Assembly (NCBI GenBank): GCA_016188825.1
Contig: JACPHA010000003.1
Span: 1 to 32,638, forward strand
Direction of reading: 5' to 3'
DNA: 32,638 bases
Origin: Candidatus Pacearchaeota archaeon
GTDB taxonomy: Archaea; Nanobdellota; Nanobdellia; Pacearchaeales; GW2011-AR1
The position numbers were made by a program, and so were the translations under genes. Under the pieces are notes generated by a model that made no database searches, was not told where the DNA came from, and saw nothing but the letters and a program-made list of their open reading frames with translations. Each line of letters opens with the position of its first letter. The stretch's first letter is position 1. Positions 23,340-30,637 of this stretch are shown in pieces.

Positions 23340-23917
23340 ATGAAACTTAAAGTTCCATTTATACTTACAAACCACAAAACTCAACTGCGGTCCAGCAGCT
23401 TTGCGTATGGTTCTTGCTTATTTTAATGAGCTCCCGGGTCTAAAAGTCCTAGAAAAAAGAACAGGAATAAAAAAAGGTAAAGCTATATCAACTATACAAA
23501 TCGCAACTGCGGCGGCTTTATCTGGTTACCAAACCGATTTCTTTTCTAAGCATATATCAAAAATACCATGATCTTTCTACTCAATCTAAAAAATTAGTTG
23601 AAAAAGCGAAAAGGGCGGGTGTAAAAATACAAGAAAAATCTTTATCATTGGAAAAAATATTATCCAAAACATCTGAAAATTGTATCCCTATTATTCTGCT
23701 TGATTGGAACATTGTCCGCAATAAAAGAGAAAAAAGCTACCAAGGACATTTTGTGCCGATAGTTGGTTATGGCCCAAGAAATATTTATGTTCATAACCAT
23801 GGTTTAAAAAATCCGCGAGCTTTCCGGTCAATTCCTAAAAAAACATTCGAAAAAGCAAGAAAATCACAAGGCACAGACGAAGATATTTTGTTTGTGTATA
23901 GAAAAACAGAAAATTAA
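23340..23917 (+). pseudogene. C39-like cysteine peptidase gene with two frameshifts
   Basis: ATG 23340 opens MKLKVPF and soon loses phase. A second frame gives QTTKLNCGPAALRMVLAYFN, then ELPGLKVLEKRTGIKKGKAIST to SKHISKIP and TGA. A third frame, entered near 23555, gives KYHDLSTQSKKLVEKAKRAG and continues through IPIILLDWNIV, SYQGHFVPIVGYGPRNIYVHN to TAA at 23917. Joined, this is one peptidase C39-like domain with nucleophile Cys in NCGPAA, its helper Gln just before, His in GHFVPIVGY and the Asn after YVH. The shifts fall near 23355-23375 and 23550-23560. The family processes leader peptides or acts as secreted or cytosolic proteases. It is either dead or mis-sequenced; each shift is one base. 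Confidence 0.8.
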
Positions 23918-24424
23918 TCACCCAATCGTATCATAATCCCTATGCTTCTTTATCCACTGCGAAACCTTCTTTCCTGTTGAAACAAAAGTGGTTTCATCCC
24001 ATATTTTTCCAAATTCTCTGCTTATATGATAGGCTGCCTCTCTGCATAAAATAAAATAACTCTTGTTCGGCTTTTTCTTTTTGTGGTCAATTCCCACAAA
24101 CTGATCAATTAAAATAAAACACTTGCACAATTCCTTTCCAGTTAAAAAATCATAAGCTCCTATTTGCTCTAAATTATAATCATCTTCTCTTTCTTTTATC
24201 TTTTTCAATTCCTTTTCATTCACATCAAACAAAACGCCATTGAAAAAATGTTTTTTGTCTTTAACAACATTCAAAACATCGGGGTCTTTTCCCTTTTCCA
24301 AGCCTAAATTAAATACCCTCTTGAAACCTCTGACAATAACAGGAACAAAATGCTTGTCAGGAATACTCTCTCTCAAAGACTTATGGCTAATCAAACTGCC
24401 ATAACCAACAATTTTATAATTCAT
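23918..24424 (-). CDS. Gamma-glutamylcyclotransferase-like protein
   Basis: 168 aa. The N-terminal strand and loop IVGYGSLISHKSLRES is the YGSL substrate-binding motif of the GGCT/ChaC/AIG2 fold, and KIKEREDDYNLEQI carries the acidic residue position used for catalysis in this fold. FNGVLFDVNEKELKKI is the typical VYDL-like segment. Family members release 5-oxoproline from gamma-glutamyl compounds such as gamma-Glu-Cys or glutathione; the substrate here is unknown. The gene is convergent with the broken C39-like gene and abuts its stop directly. Confidence 0.8.
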   Translation of the reverse strand: MNYKIVGYGSLISHKSLRESIPDKHFVPVIVRGFKRVFNLGLEKGKDPDVLNVVKDKKHFFNGVLFDVNEKELKKIKEREDDYNLEQIGAYDFLTGKELCKCFILIDQFVGIDHKKKKPNKSYFILCREAAYHISREFGKIWDETTFVSTGKKVSQWIKKHRDYDTIG

Positions 24425-24648
24425 TTTGCCCCTTTTTATTATTAATATTTAAACAAAAATAGTTTATATTTCTTTTCCTTTTTTGAATTATATTGGTATA
24501 AAACAAACGGTTCAACTTAAATAAAAAATCGGTATTCTTAATCAAGACAAAATAGAGGACGATATTACAAATGTTATGGAATATTAATTATCTACTAATG
24601 TGCTCCGTCATGAATTTTTTCTATTTCTTCCAATTCGTATAAAGATTA

Positions 24649-24962
24649 GGTGATTAGGTCAATCCCGGACTAAACTGCCTCTTTAAAGAGATTATAAAAC
24701 TATTCAACCCATTTCAATAATTAGTAAATAACGTCGATAAATCCCCGATGTAAGATAACTATGGACAATTGCATTACTTATGTGACATTTATTTGCAATT
24801 GTACAGACAGAGAATTGCAAAAAACATGAGACATATCCTATGCAATTCTCTGTATCTTTATATTGATTTTATTAAAGTTCGCATTTTAATTGCTTGACAT
24901 ATTTTTCACTATTTTATCGTCTATAAATATAAAAAATCTGGTCAGTTAATGCACTAATCACC
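24649..24962 (-). mobile_element. MITE copy B (314 bp with nested insert), 8-bp target duplication
   Basis: Inverted copy of 3795-4108. Ends are GGTGATTAG and CTAATCACC, a perfect 9-bp inverted repeat. Direct repeats AAAGATTA at 24641-24648 and 24963-24970 are the 8-bp target duplication. The nested 90-bp element lies at 24763-24852, in the same plus-strand orientation as in copy A although the host element is inverted, and on the other side of the 32-bp segment containing CATCGGGGATTTATCG. The 698-bp gap 24425-25122 contains nothing else except the twin hairpin at 25031-25119. Confidence 0.88.
24763..24852 (+). mobile_element. Nested 90-bp double-hairpin mini-element, copy B
   Basis: Same length and ends as 3937-4026, two base differences (GCATTAC for GCATTGC; CATGAG for CAGGAG). 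Flanked by TAT at 24760-24762 and 24853-24855. Copy A of the MITE shows the joined empty site here (AAAGATA directly followed by GTTATC). Arms: 24765-24773 with 24794-24802, and 24807-24819 with 24841-24853. Confidence 0.8.
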
Positions 24963-25030
24963 AAAGATTATTATAATTTGAGCTGTAAAGTTAGCAACAC
25001 CTTTTTTGATTAAATATTATTCATTAATTA

Positions 25031-25119
25031 TAGGAAATAACTTTAATAATCGTAACGGTTTTGTTATTTCCTAGATAGCAAATTGCTGAAAAAATCTGAA
25101 AATTAAAGCAATTTGCTAT
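25031..25119. repeat. Twin hairpin, same architecture as the 90-bp mini-element
   Basis: Two perfect inverted repeats one base apart: TAGGAAATAAC/GTTATTTCCTA (25031-25041, 25063-25073; loop 21) and ATAGCAAATTGCT/AGCAATTTGCTAT (25075-25087, 25107-25119; loop 19). TAT lies at each outer edge (25029-25031 and 25117-25119). Total size, two-unit layout and TAT flanks equal those of the nested element, yet the stems differ in sequence. It starts 4 nt past the stop of the aIF2-gamma gene, so it would also work as a transcript end for that gene. Confidence 0.6.
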
Positions 25120-25122
25120 AAT

Positions 25123-26334
25123 TTACAAAATCTCCCCATATCCAATTAATCTCCAATGTCCAAGAACATTTCTGGCAATACCTACATTATCACCTTTAAA
25201 TAAAATGGTTGGAACTTTTAATGAAATTGTTAAATGCTCCTTGTCAACAAAATTTATCGTGCCTCCGGTGATTGAGGCGTTAATGCTCAGCATTAAAATT
25301 TCTTTTTGCTTTATCGGCTCAACATTTGCATGCGATGATATTCCAAAAACCCTTGGAAATAAATTATATTTTAATTTAACTTCGCTCACGGCCTCTGGCA
25401 GTTTGCCAAAAAGAGAAACCAGATTGCCCGAAAGCAAATCTCCCTTTCCCAAAGACATATCAAGCTCGGTCTCAATTGACATACTCCCTCCAGGAGTTAA
25501 TTCATTAACCTTAATTGAACCGTTAAACAAACTTACAATTCTAGTTTTTATAGGAAAATATTTTTTCTCTGCACTTTCTTTTTCTTTCACTGCCCTCCCC
25601 GGCTTGATTTCTATTTCATCGCCAGCTCTAAACTTCCCCTGTTTCAAAGAACCTCCTAAAACAACCCCATGAAGCTCTTTTGGTTTTATCCCTGGCTTGT
25701 TAATATCAAAACTTCGTGCAACTATAAATATCGGCTCCTTATCAAAATTTCTCTTCGGCTCTGGAATTTCAGCAATCGCCCTCAAAACCTCGTCGATATT
25801 AACTCTCTGCTGTGCAGAAACGGGAATTATCTCAACATTCCTATAATGCTCTCCCAAAAATTTCTTTATGTCTTGATAATTTTTCTTTGCTTGCTCACTT
25901 GTAACCAAATCAATTTTGTTCTGAACAACAATCAATTTCTCAACCTTCTTTGCCTGCAGGGCCATTAAATGCTCATAAGTCTGCGGCTTTATTCCCTCAT
26001 TTGCAGCAACAACCAAAATCGCAGCATCGATCAAAGCAGCCCCTGACAAAGTCGTGGCCATTAACATTTCATGACCCGGAGCATCAATAAAAGAAACATG
26101 CCTAACAATCTCCCCCTTCTTTTCAGTATTATATCCATTATTATCTTTATAAATAATAATATCAGCATATCCCAACTTTATTGTAATTCCTCTTTTCAAT
26201 TCCTCGGAATGTGTTGAAGCCCATTTTCCGCTAAGCCTCTCCAACAAAGTCGTCTTGCCGTGGTCTATATGCCCAAATATCCCCACGTTTATTGTCGGAA
26301 TTTTTTTATTTTCTCCTGTTTCTTTTCCTTTCAT
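25123..26334 (-). CDS. eif2g: Translation initiation factor aIF2 gamma subunit, zinc knuckle absent
   Basis: 403 aa from ATG 26334, chosen because a TATA box lies 25 nt upstream and NVGIFGHIDHGKTTL then sits near the N-terminus; the frame opens 32 codons earlier. GTPase motifs: GHIDHGKT (G1), RGITIKLGYA (switch I), FIDAPGHE (G3), NKID (G4), PVSAQQ (G5). Domains II and III follow (GGVVLGGSLKQGKFRAGDEIEI and ISLKVPTILFKGDNVGIARN). The factor carries initiator Met-tRNA to the small subunit. The Cys-rich zinc knuckle usually found between switch I and G3 is missing: the segment IIIYKDNNGYNTEKKGEIV has no Cys. Two small unknown genes separate it from eS6, a frequent archaeal neighbour. Confidence 0.95.
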   Translation of the reverse strand: MKGKETGENKKIPTINVGIFGHIDHGKTTLLERLSGKWASTHSEELKRGITIKLGYADIIIYKDNNGYNTEKKGEIVRHVSFIDAPGHEMLMATTLSGAALIDAAILVVAANEGIKPQTYEHLMALQAKKVEKLIVVQNKIDLVTSEQAKKNYQDIKKFLGEHYRNVEIIPVSAQQRVNIDEVLRAIAEIPEPKRNFDKEPIFIVARSFDINKPGIKPKELHGVVLGGSLKQGKFRAGDEIEIKPGRAVKEKESAEKKYFPIKTRIVSLFNGSIKVNELTPGGSMSIETELDMSLGKGDLLSGNLVSLFGKLPEAVSEVKLKYNLFPRVFGISSHANVEPIKQKEILMLSINASITGGTINFVDKEHLTISLKVPTILFKGDNVGIARNVLGHWRLIGYGEIL

Positions 26335-26354
26335 AAATTCCCTAGAAAAAATGA

Positions 26355-26362
26355 TTTTATAA
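26355..26362 (-). promoter_or_regulatory. TATA box of aIF2 gamma
   Basis: Minus strand CCCTTATAAAATC, about 25 nt before ATG 26334. It decides the internal start over the longer frame. Confidence 0.55.
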
Positions 26363-26563
26363 GGGTTTGGTTTATTCTCTATAGCAAAAAACCCAAAAAT
26401 CCTAAGAAGATGGTTTTGGGAGTTAACCAAATATAACTAATCTACTTTTGAAATAATAATATAATTCAATTAATTATATTTCTCTAGAATTGAGAAAATT
26501 AAACAATTTTTGAAGTTGTAACTATAGACACTGCGGCGACTTCACAAAGATAAGCAAAAACAT

Positions 26564-26854
26564 TTACTTGAATTGCTCTATTGCATAGAGTAAAATATAT
26601 CCATAAACAACAAGTCTCACAAGCTCATTACTAAATGCTATAATGTAGTCGCTTGTATGCAGCCTAGCATAATCTGGAATTTCCACGCCCCATTTTATAT
26701 AAACTTCTCCTATTTTTTCCACTATCCTAATCCCTTCTTTGGAGTATCCTGGGACCAAAGTTCTCAAAAATAAATTTCTGTTATTATGCTCATGCAGTTG
26801 TTCATAAAGAGGCTCTATTTCTTTCGCAAATGACTCTAAATCTTGCTTAGACAT
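26564..26854 (-). CDS. Small hypothetical protein, 96 aa
   Basis: Starts MSKQDLESFAKEIEPLYEQL. The first half is helical and acidic, and the C-terminus is more hydrophobic (LVRLVVYGYILLYAIEQFK), perhaps a packing helix. No family is recognised. Downstream, 229 bp separate it from the aIF2-gamma start; that gap holds an imperfect hairpin TGAAGTTG/CGACTTCA around a TATAGAC sequence. It lies 29 bp after the 101-aa gene, so the pair may be cotranscribed. Confidence 0.5.
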   Translation of the reverse strand: MSKQDLESFAKEIEPLYEQLHEHNNRNLFLRTLVPGYSKEGIRIVEKIGEVYIKWGVEIPDYARLHTSDYIIAFSNELVRLVVYGYILLYAIEQFK

Positions 26855-26883
26855 TTTATTGGTAGTGATTTAGCAAAATAAAT

Positions 26884-27189
26884 TCACGAATATCTTTTTC
26901 TTACTATAAACTCCGGCTCCCCCAGGCTCTCGTATTTTTCAGCCAACTTTATAGCCGTTTCCAAATAATCCGAACGAAAAACATCAACAACATTTCCCTC
27001 TGGTATAATGTAAAAGACAACCTTTATTTTTTCTTCAAGTAAATAAAAACCTATAATTAATTGGTGTTTACTAACAGAAATCCTTAAAGACCCGCCCAAT
27101 TGCTCATTGGCTATCTCCGCTAACCTGCTAACCCTTTGTGGGCTTGTTTCCCAGAATTTATCTAATACTTTAACCATATCTAACTTCAT
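26884..27189 (-). CDS. Small hypothetical protein, 101 aa
   Basis: Starts MKLDMVKVLDKFWETSPQRV. Alpha-beta composition: an N-terminal helix, then alternating strands (LRISVSKHQLIIGFYLLEEKIKVVFYIIPEG is one long beta region) and a C-terminal helix (YLETAIKLAEKYESL). No catalytic motif is recognised. It is 40 bp downstream of eS6 on the same strand and likely in its transcript. Confidence 0.5.
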   Translation of the reverse strand: MKLDMVKVLDKFWETSPQRVSRLAEIANEQLGGSLRISVSKHQLIIGFYLLEEKIKVVFYIIPEGNVVDVFRSDYLETAIKLAEKYESLGEPEFIVRKRYS

Positions 27190-27229
27190 TAATCAGAGTT
27201 TAAATTAATTATTGTAATAGAAAACGCGT

Positions 27230-27643
27230 TTATTCTTTTTTGTGTTCTGCTTTTTTCTCTGCCTTTCCCTTGTTCTGCTCCGGAAAAATTTCTGCCAATT
27301 TTTTATTGCCGTGCTTCATAACTTTCATATTAATCTGAACAGTTGTCTCGGCAATTGTCTTTCCTCTCACTGTTTTTCTTCTTCGCAATCCCTTGCCGTT
27401 TTCACGCATTCCAAAGCCTCTCGAAAATAAAATTCTTTTCAAACCAATTCCTTCAACATTTTTTGCCAAAGGAAAACCAGCAATATCGCTTCCGCCCGTA
27501 ATCTCGAATTCATAGCCTTCCAAATCATGATTTATTTCCTTTCCATGCACAGATTCTCCAACAGATTTTCCGGCTAAGCCGCGCGCCTCGCTCTCAATCT
27601 TCCAAGCCTTCCCCTTATCCGAAATATTCAATTTAAACGCCAT
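27230..27643 (-). CDS. rps6e: 30S ribosomal protein eS6
   Basis: 137 aa, archaeal length. Recognised by FKLNISDKGKAWKIE, GKSVGESVHGKEINHDLEGY, EFEITGGSDIAGFPLAKNVEG, KRILFSRGFGMRENGKGLRR, RKTVRGKTIAETTVQINMKV. The tail is Lys/Glu-rich (GKAEKKAEHKKE). Structural protein of the small subunit. TATA box on the minus strand at about 27665-27672, 25 nt upstream. It shares the strand with aIF2 gamma, and aIF5B is about 3 kb to the right. Confidence 0.95.
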   Translation of the reverse strand: MAFKLNISDKGKAWKIESEARGLAGKSVGESVHGKEINHDLEGYEFEITGGSDIAGFPLAKNVEGIGLKRILFSRGFGMRENGKGLRRRKTVRGKTIAETTVQINMKVMKHGNKKLAEIFPEQNKGKAEKKAEHKKE

Positions 27644-27741
27644 AAACCTTGTAAATAAAATGGGTTTTTAAAATTATGCTAAGCATAATTTTAAATTAAT
27701 GATTTGAATGTTCTATAAAAAAATAGATATGAAAGAGTATT

Positions 27742-28620
27742 TTAAAATCTACTTGAATAATTCAACTCAGAAGGATGATGATAATAAACAATAGTCCCTT
27801 CTGTTCTTACTTTTTTCTTGCACAATTTTTCAATTCCCTTAATATTTTTCCTTCTAATTAAGTCTGAAAACTCTCCAGAAAAAATAGTAGATTCCAACCC
27901 ATCTGTATAAACTACCAAAATATCGTCTCCTCTTAATTCCTGCGTTCCTGTTCTTACATAATTCATCGCAGAGTCTTCTCCTGTCAAAACACCAAAAGAA
28001 TGCTCTTCCTTCGGATTATTTCTATAATCTCTCCTGACTATTCTTCTCGCTTCTGGATTTCTCCAATCTATGCCTTGCAGTCTCTTGTCTTGCCAGATGT
28101 ATTTGTCATGCTTGTCTGGCCCCTGATTTTCTGTTCTAAATTTTAAGTTTCCTAGCAGGTCAAAAACAGCAATTCCTGCGTCTGTTAAATAACCGAATGA
28201 AAAAACATCAGACAATCTACAAATTCCTGCGGCAACACAGCCTGCGAAATCATTTGTTAAATAATCGGCATTTGAAATGTTCCGCCCGTTCCAATTTCTA
28301 ATTTCCTTATTCGCCTCATCAAAAGCTTTTCTTATTGCTTTTTCATTCCTATTCAATTCATAATAATCAATTAAAGCAATACGAAATGTTTCTACAAGAA
28401 TATTGGAAGCCACTTTCGCAGGGCTTGGTTTAGGATAATTCAATAAAAAATCAATTTTTCCCATTAACGTGCCCACATTATGCAAGTCTTCGAAAGGGTC
28501 TCTTGTAACGCCGTCAGCCACCGCCATAATCTTGCTCATGTTATCAAAACCAAAAGCATCCTCAACTGGTTTTCTCATTAATCTTAGCTTCCAATTCTCA
28601 ACTGTAAATCCCTCTGTCAT
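27742..28620 (-). CDS. PP2C-like (PPM) Ser/Thr phosphatase
   Basis: 292 aa. PP2C-fold motifs in order: PVEDAFGF (metal-binding Asp), MAVADGVTRD (the DG metal motif), DFAGCVAAGICR (usually GTTA), SFGYLTDAGIAVFDLLGNL (the GDS-like strand), VLTGEDSAMNY, and GDDILVVYTDGLES (the DG D motif near the end). Proteins of this family remove phosphate from Ser/Thr in a Mg/Mn-dependent way. There is no sensor or membrane domain, so it acts in the cytosol. A TATA-like TTTATAAAAT lies upstream. No kinase is visible nearby. Confidence 0.8.
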   Translation of the reverse strand: MTEGFTVENWKLRLMRKPVEDAFGFDNMSKIMAVADGVTRDPFEDLHNVGTLMGKIDFLLNYPKPSPAKVASNILVETFRIALIDYYELNRNEKAIRKAFDEANKEIRNWNGRNISNADYLTNDFAGCVAAGICRLSDVFSFGYLTDAGIAVFDLLGNLKFRTENQGPDKHDKYIWQDKRLQGIDWRNPEARRIVRRDYRNNPKEEHSFGVLTGEDSAMNYVRTGTQELRGDDILVVYTDGLESTIFSGEFSDLIRRKNIKGIEKLCKKKVRTEGTIVYYHHPSELNYSSRF

Positions 28621-28708
28621 AATTAAAAACCGATTTTATAAATATTTAAATCTTTCTCTTTAATAACTTTAAAGTAGCTACTAATATTCATACCCTAAAT
28701 CAGAAATA

Positions 28709-28716
28709 TTTATATA
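28709..28716 (+). promoter_or_regulatory. TATA box of the first vapBC pair
   Basis: TTTATATA. The expected start site is near 28738, which favours ATG 28738 over the ATG at 28723 for the antitoxin. Confidence 0.5.
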
Positions 28717-28737
28717 TTAGGTATGATTAAATTAGCT

Positions 28738-28983
28738 ATGACAAAATTTAAGATAAAGCTAGGAGAGAGGGGACAGGTAGTTATCCCAAAAATAATAAGA
28801 GAAAGTCTTGGAATGACAAAAAATAAAACAATAATAATTGAAATAGAAAATAAAAGCATAAAACTTACTACTTCAGAAAAAAGCGATATTCTAAAATCCT
28901 GGAAAGAAATAGCCGAAAAAGAAGGAACAAATATCTCTAAAAAATTCATTTACGGCGACAGATTATATGAAAAGGTATTTTAA
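28738..28983 (+). CDS. vapB: AbrB/SpoVT-type antitoxin
   Basis: 81 aa from ATG 28738 (an ATG 15 nt earlier adds five residues). TKFKIKLGERGQVVIPKIIRESLGMTKN is the swapped-hairpin AbrB DNA-binding domain. The C-terminal part (SWKEIAEKEGTNISKKFIYGDRLYEKVF) is the toxin-binding tail. It should bind and mask the PIN toxin that follows immediately and repress the shared promoter. Stop and next start are one base apart. Confidence 0.85.
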   Translation: MTKFKIKLGERGQVVIPKIIRESLGMTKNKTIIIEIENKSIKLTTSEKSDILKSWKEIAEKEGTNISKKFIYGDRLYEKVF

Positions 28984-28984
28984 T

Positions 28985-29380
28985 ATGTATCTCGATGCAA
29001 ATTTCTTTGTTTTTGCGGTTTTAGACAACACAAAAAAAGGTCAAAAAGCAAGGAGTATTCAAGAAGAAATAATGAATGGGAAATGGGCAATCACTTCTGT
29101 TTTAGCGTTAGATGAAGTTATGTGGGTGTTCATAAAAAATAAAAAAGAACATTTGTTAAGGAAGGTTATAGAAGATATATATGCAATGCCAAATTTAGAA
29201 GTCAGAGAAGTATCTTCATCTATACCAATGCGGGCGCTGGAGATAATGGAACAGTTTGGTTTAAAACCGAGAGACGCATTTCATTTATCAATAATGGAAT
29301 CATTTCAAATTGACACCATTGTTAGCGACGATGTTGATTTTGACAAAGTTAAAAAAATAAGAAGAATAAAAATTGAATAA
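28985..29380 (+). CDS. vapC: PIN-domain toxin (VapC type)
   Basis: 131 aa from ATG 28985, MYLDANFFVFAVLDNTKKG; an in-frame ATG at 28967 would overlap the antitoxin by 17 nt. Acidic PIN residues: D in YLDANFF, E in LALDEVMWV, D in KPRDAFHLSIM and D in TIVSDDVDFD. The fold cleaves RNA, often initiator tRNA, when freed from its antitoxin. Partner of the AbrB-type antitoxin upstream. Convergent with the second pair. Confidence 0.85.
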   Translation: MYLDANFFVFAVLDNTKKGQKARSIQEEIMNGKWAITSVLALDEVMWVFIKNKKEHLLRKVIEDIYAMPNLEVREVSSSIPMRALEIMEQFGLKPRDAFHLSIMESFQIDTIVSDDVDFDKVKKIRRIKIE

Positions 29381-29396
29381 CATCTAACACCTCCAA

Positions 29397-29789
29397 TCAA
29401 TAAATCCTAATCTTCAAATCCTTAATCCTCTCAAAATGTTTTTTATTTTTAGTTATCAAAACCTCATTATTTCGAATTGCAATGGCGGCAATCATTATAT
29501 CTTCTACATCTATAATCGCTCCTCTATTAATTAGGTCTGCTTCAATATCCCCGGCTAAAATAGCGCTCTCTTTATCTAATGGTAAAACAATTAAAGATGA
29601 TAAAAAATTAATTATTTTTTCTCTTTCATTCTTTACTTTGGGTTTATTGGCCCCCCTTATTAATTCTACTACCGAAGGCGACGCCATATTAATTGTCTCA
29701 TAAAAAGACTCAAAATCTTCCATTAAATTTTTCGCACTATCTGAACCCTTCAATAAGTCTATAATAAAAGAAGTGTCTAAACACGCCAT
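29397..29789 (-). CDS. vapC: PIN-domain toxin (second pair)
   Basis: 130 aa. MACLDTSFIIDLLKGSD carries the first Asp, SPSVVELIRGA the Glu, GAIIDVEDIMIAAIAIRNN the central Asp pair, and VLITKNKKHFERI the last position, where Asn replaces the frequent Asp. Metal-dependent RNase fold. The start overlaps the antitoxin stop by one base (TAATG), a usual coupling in VapBC. Confidence 0.88.
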   Translation of the reverse strand: MACLDTSFIIDLLKGSDSAKNLMEDFESFYETINMASPSVVELIRGANKPKVKNEREKIINFLSSLIVLPLDKESAILAGDIEADLINRGAIIDVEDIMIAAIAIRNNEVLITKNKKHFERIKDLKIRIY

Positions 29790-30040
29790 TATACCTCTAA
29801 CTCTCTTTCTATTCTCTTAAGTCTAATTTGGCGAGCTTTCCTATGTTTGCTCCTTGATTCAATTATGGTTTCCTCTAATTCATCTGTGGCATCTTTAGAA
29901 AGTATCCCGAAAAAATCCCTCAGTTTCGTCTTTCCGGTAACTCTCTTAATTACTTCTGAAAAGCTCTCATTCTCTCTTTCTCTCAAACTAGCCAATCTCC
30001 TATATGCTTCTTCTGTAATTGATATTGTTTTGGTTGACAT
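29789..30040 (-). CDS. vapB: VAPB-type (DUF217) antitoxin
   Basis: 83 aa. STKTISITEEAYRRLASLRE, then SFSEVIKRVTGKTKLRDFFG, is the archaeal VAPB_antitox/DUF217 signature, a ribbon-helix-helix-like DNA-binding start. The basic tail SRSKHRKARQIRLKRIEREL binds the toxin. Cotranscribed and overlapping with the PIN toxin. The palindrome 30043-30058 in front of the start is a candidate operator. Confidence 0.88.
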   Translation of the reverse strand: MSTKTISITEEAYRRLASLRERENESFSEVIKRVTGKTKLRDFFGILSKDATDELEETIIESRSKHRKARQIRLKRIERELEV

Positions 30041-30042
30041 AA

Positions 30043-30058
30043 ATACACGTATGTGTAT
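30043..30058 (-). promoter_or_regulatory. Candidate operator of the second vapBC pair
   Basis: ATACAC-GTAT-GTGTAT, a 6-bp perfect inverted repeat, lies directly between the TATA-like AAATATATAA (about 30062-30071, minus strand) and the antitoxin ATG. This is the place where VapB repression would act. Confidence 0.5.
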
Positions 30059-30126
30059 GCATTTATATATTTTTCGGCTATTTTAAAAATCTCAAGTAAC
30101 TATCAAGTAATAACAAAACAGAAAGG

Positions 30127-30277
30127 TTTAAATAGCTATCCTTTCTTAATATTTTTGTCTTATCCCGAATTAATATTCATTCGACAAATAAGATAAACTC
30201 TGCTGTAAAGCAGAGTCTTATGAGGAAACTAAATAAGAAGAAAATAAAATGGATTGTGAAAGAAATTGAAAGGAGGG
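30127..30277 (+). promoter_or_regulatory. Promoter, hairpin leader and Shine-Dalgarno of the lipoprotein gene
   Basis: TATA box TTTAAATA at 30127-30134 predicts a start near 30153 and a leader of about 130 nt. The leader contains the stem ATAAGA..ACTCTGCT-GTAA-AGCAGAGT-CTTAT (30188-30221) and a strong GGAGGG (30272-30277) 8 nt before ATG 30286. Most neighbours look leaderless, so this leader stands out. Confidence 0.55.
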
Positions 30278-30285
30278 ACAGAAAA

Positions 30286-30621
30286 ATGAGAAAACAACCA
30301 AAGTTAGCTGCGCTTGTGTTGGGTATTTTGGCGAGTGTTGGCGGTTGTAAAGAAATCGTTAGAGATACTAGTAGAGATTTTGGAAAAGAAGGCAAAGTAA
30401 ATGATTATGACGCTGTTGCTTTCATTGACGGCGAAGGGAGACATTTAACGATAATGGGCGGAGATTTACCAGATTCAGGATATATAACTGCTTTAGATAG
30501 AGATAACGACGGCAGATTTGATGAAATCAAATTAAGATACATGCGAAAAGGACATCCGCTTGAAACATACGCCTCTCTTGAGAGATTAGAGCAAGCATAC
30601 AACAGCATTGTAAACGAATAA
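30286..30621 (+). CDS. Small predicted lipoprotein
   Basis: 111 aa from ATG 30286, chosen by the Shine-Dalgarno GGAGGG and because it gives a proper signal peptide, MRKQPKLAALVLGILASVGGC; an in-frame ATG at 30220 lies inside the leader hairpin. SVGGC is a lipobox-like site, so the mature protein would be lipid-anchored at Cys. The body (DYDAVAFIDGEGRHLTIMGG...ALDRDNDGRFDEIKLRYM) has a DRDNDGRFD loop resembling an EF-hand-like calcium-binding DxDxDG motif. Function unknown; 16 bp from the convergent aIF5B stop. Confidence 0.7.
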   Translation: MRKQPKLAALVLGILASVGGCKEIVRDTSRDFGKEGKVNDYDAVAFIDGEGRHLTIMGGDLPDSGYITALDRDNDGRFDEIKLRYMRKGHPLETYASLERLEQAYNSIVNE

Positions 30622-30637
30622 TAATTTTATTTTTATT

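Noticed and set aside
25031-25119. Plain transcription terminator only
   Set aside because: Position fits termination of aIF2 gamma, but the two-unit geometry and TAT edges match the mobile 90-bp element, so it was listed as a repeat with possible terminator use.
26335-26430. 32-residue N-terminal extension of aIF2 gamma
   Set aside because: The TATA box at 26355-26362 lies inside it and points to ATG 26334; the extra residues do not resemble the family.
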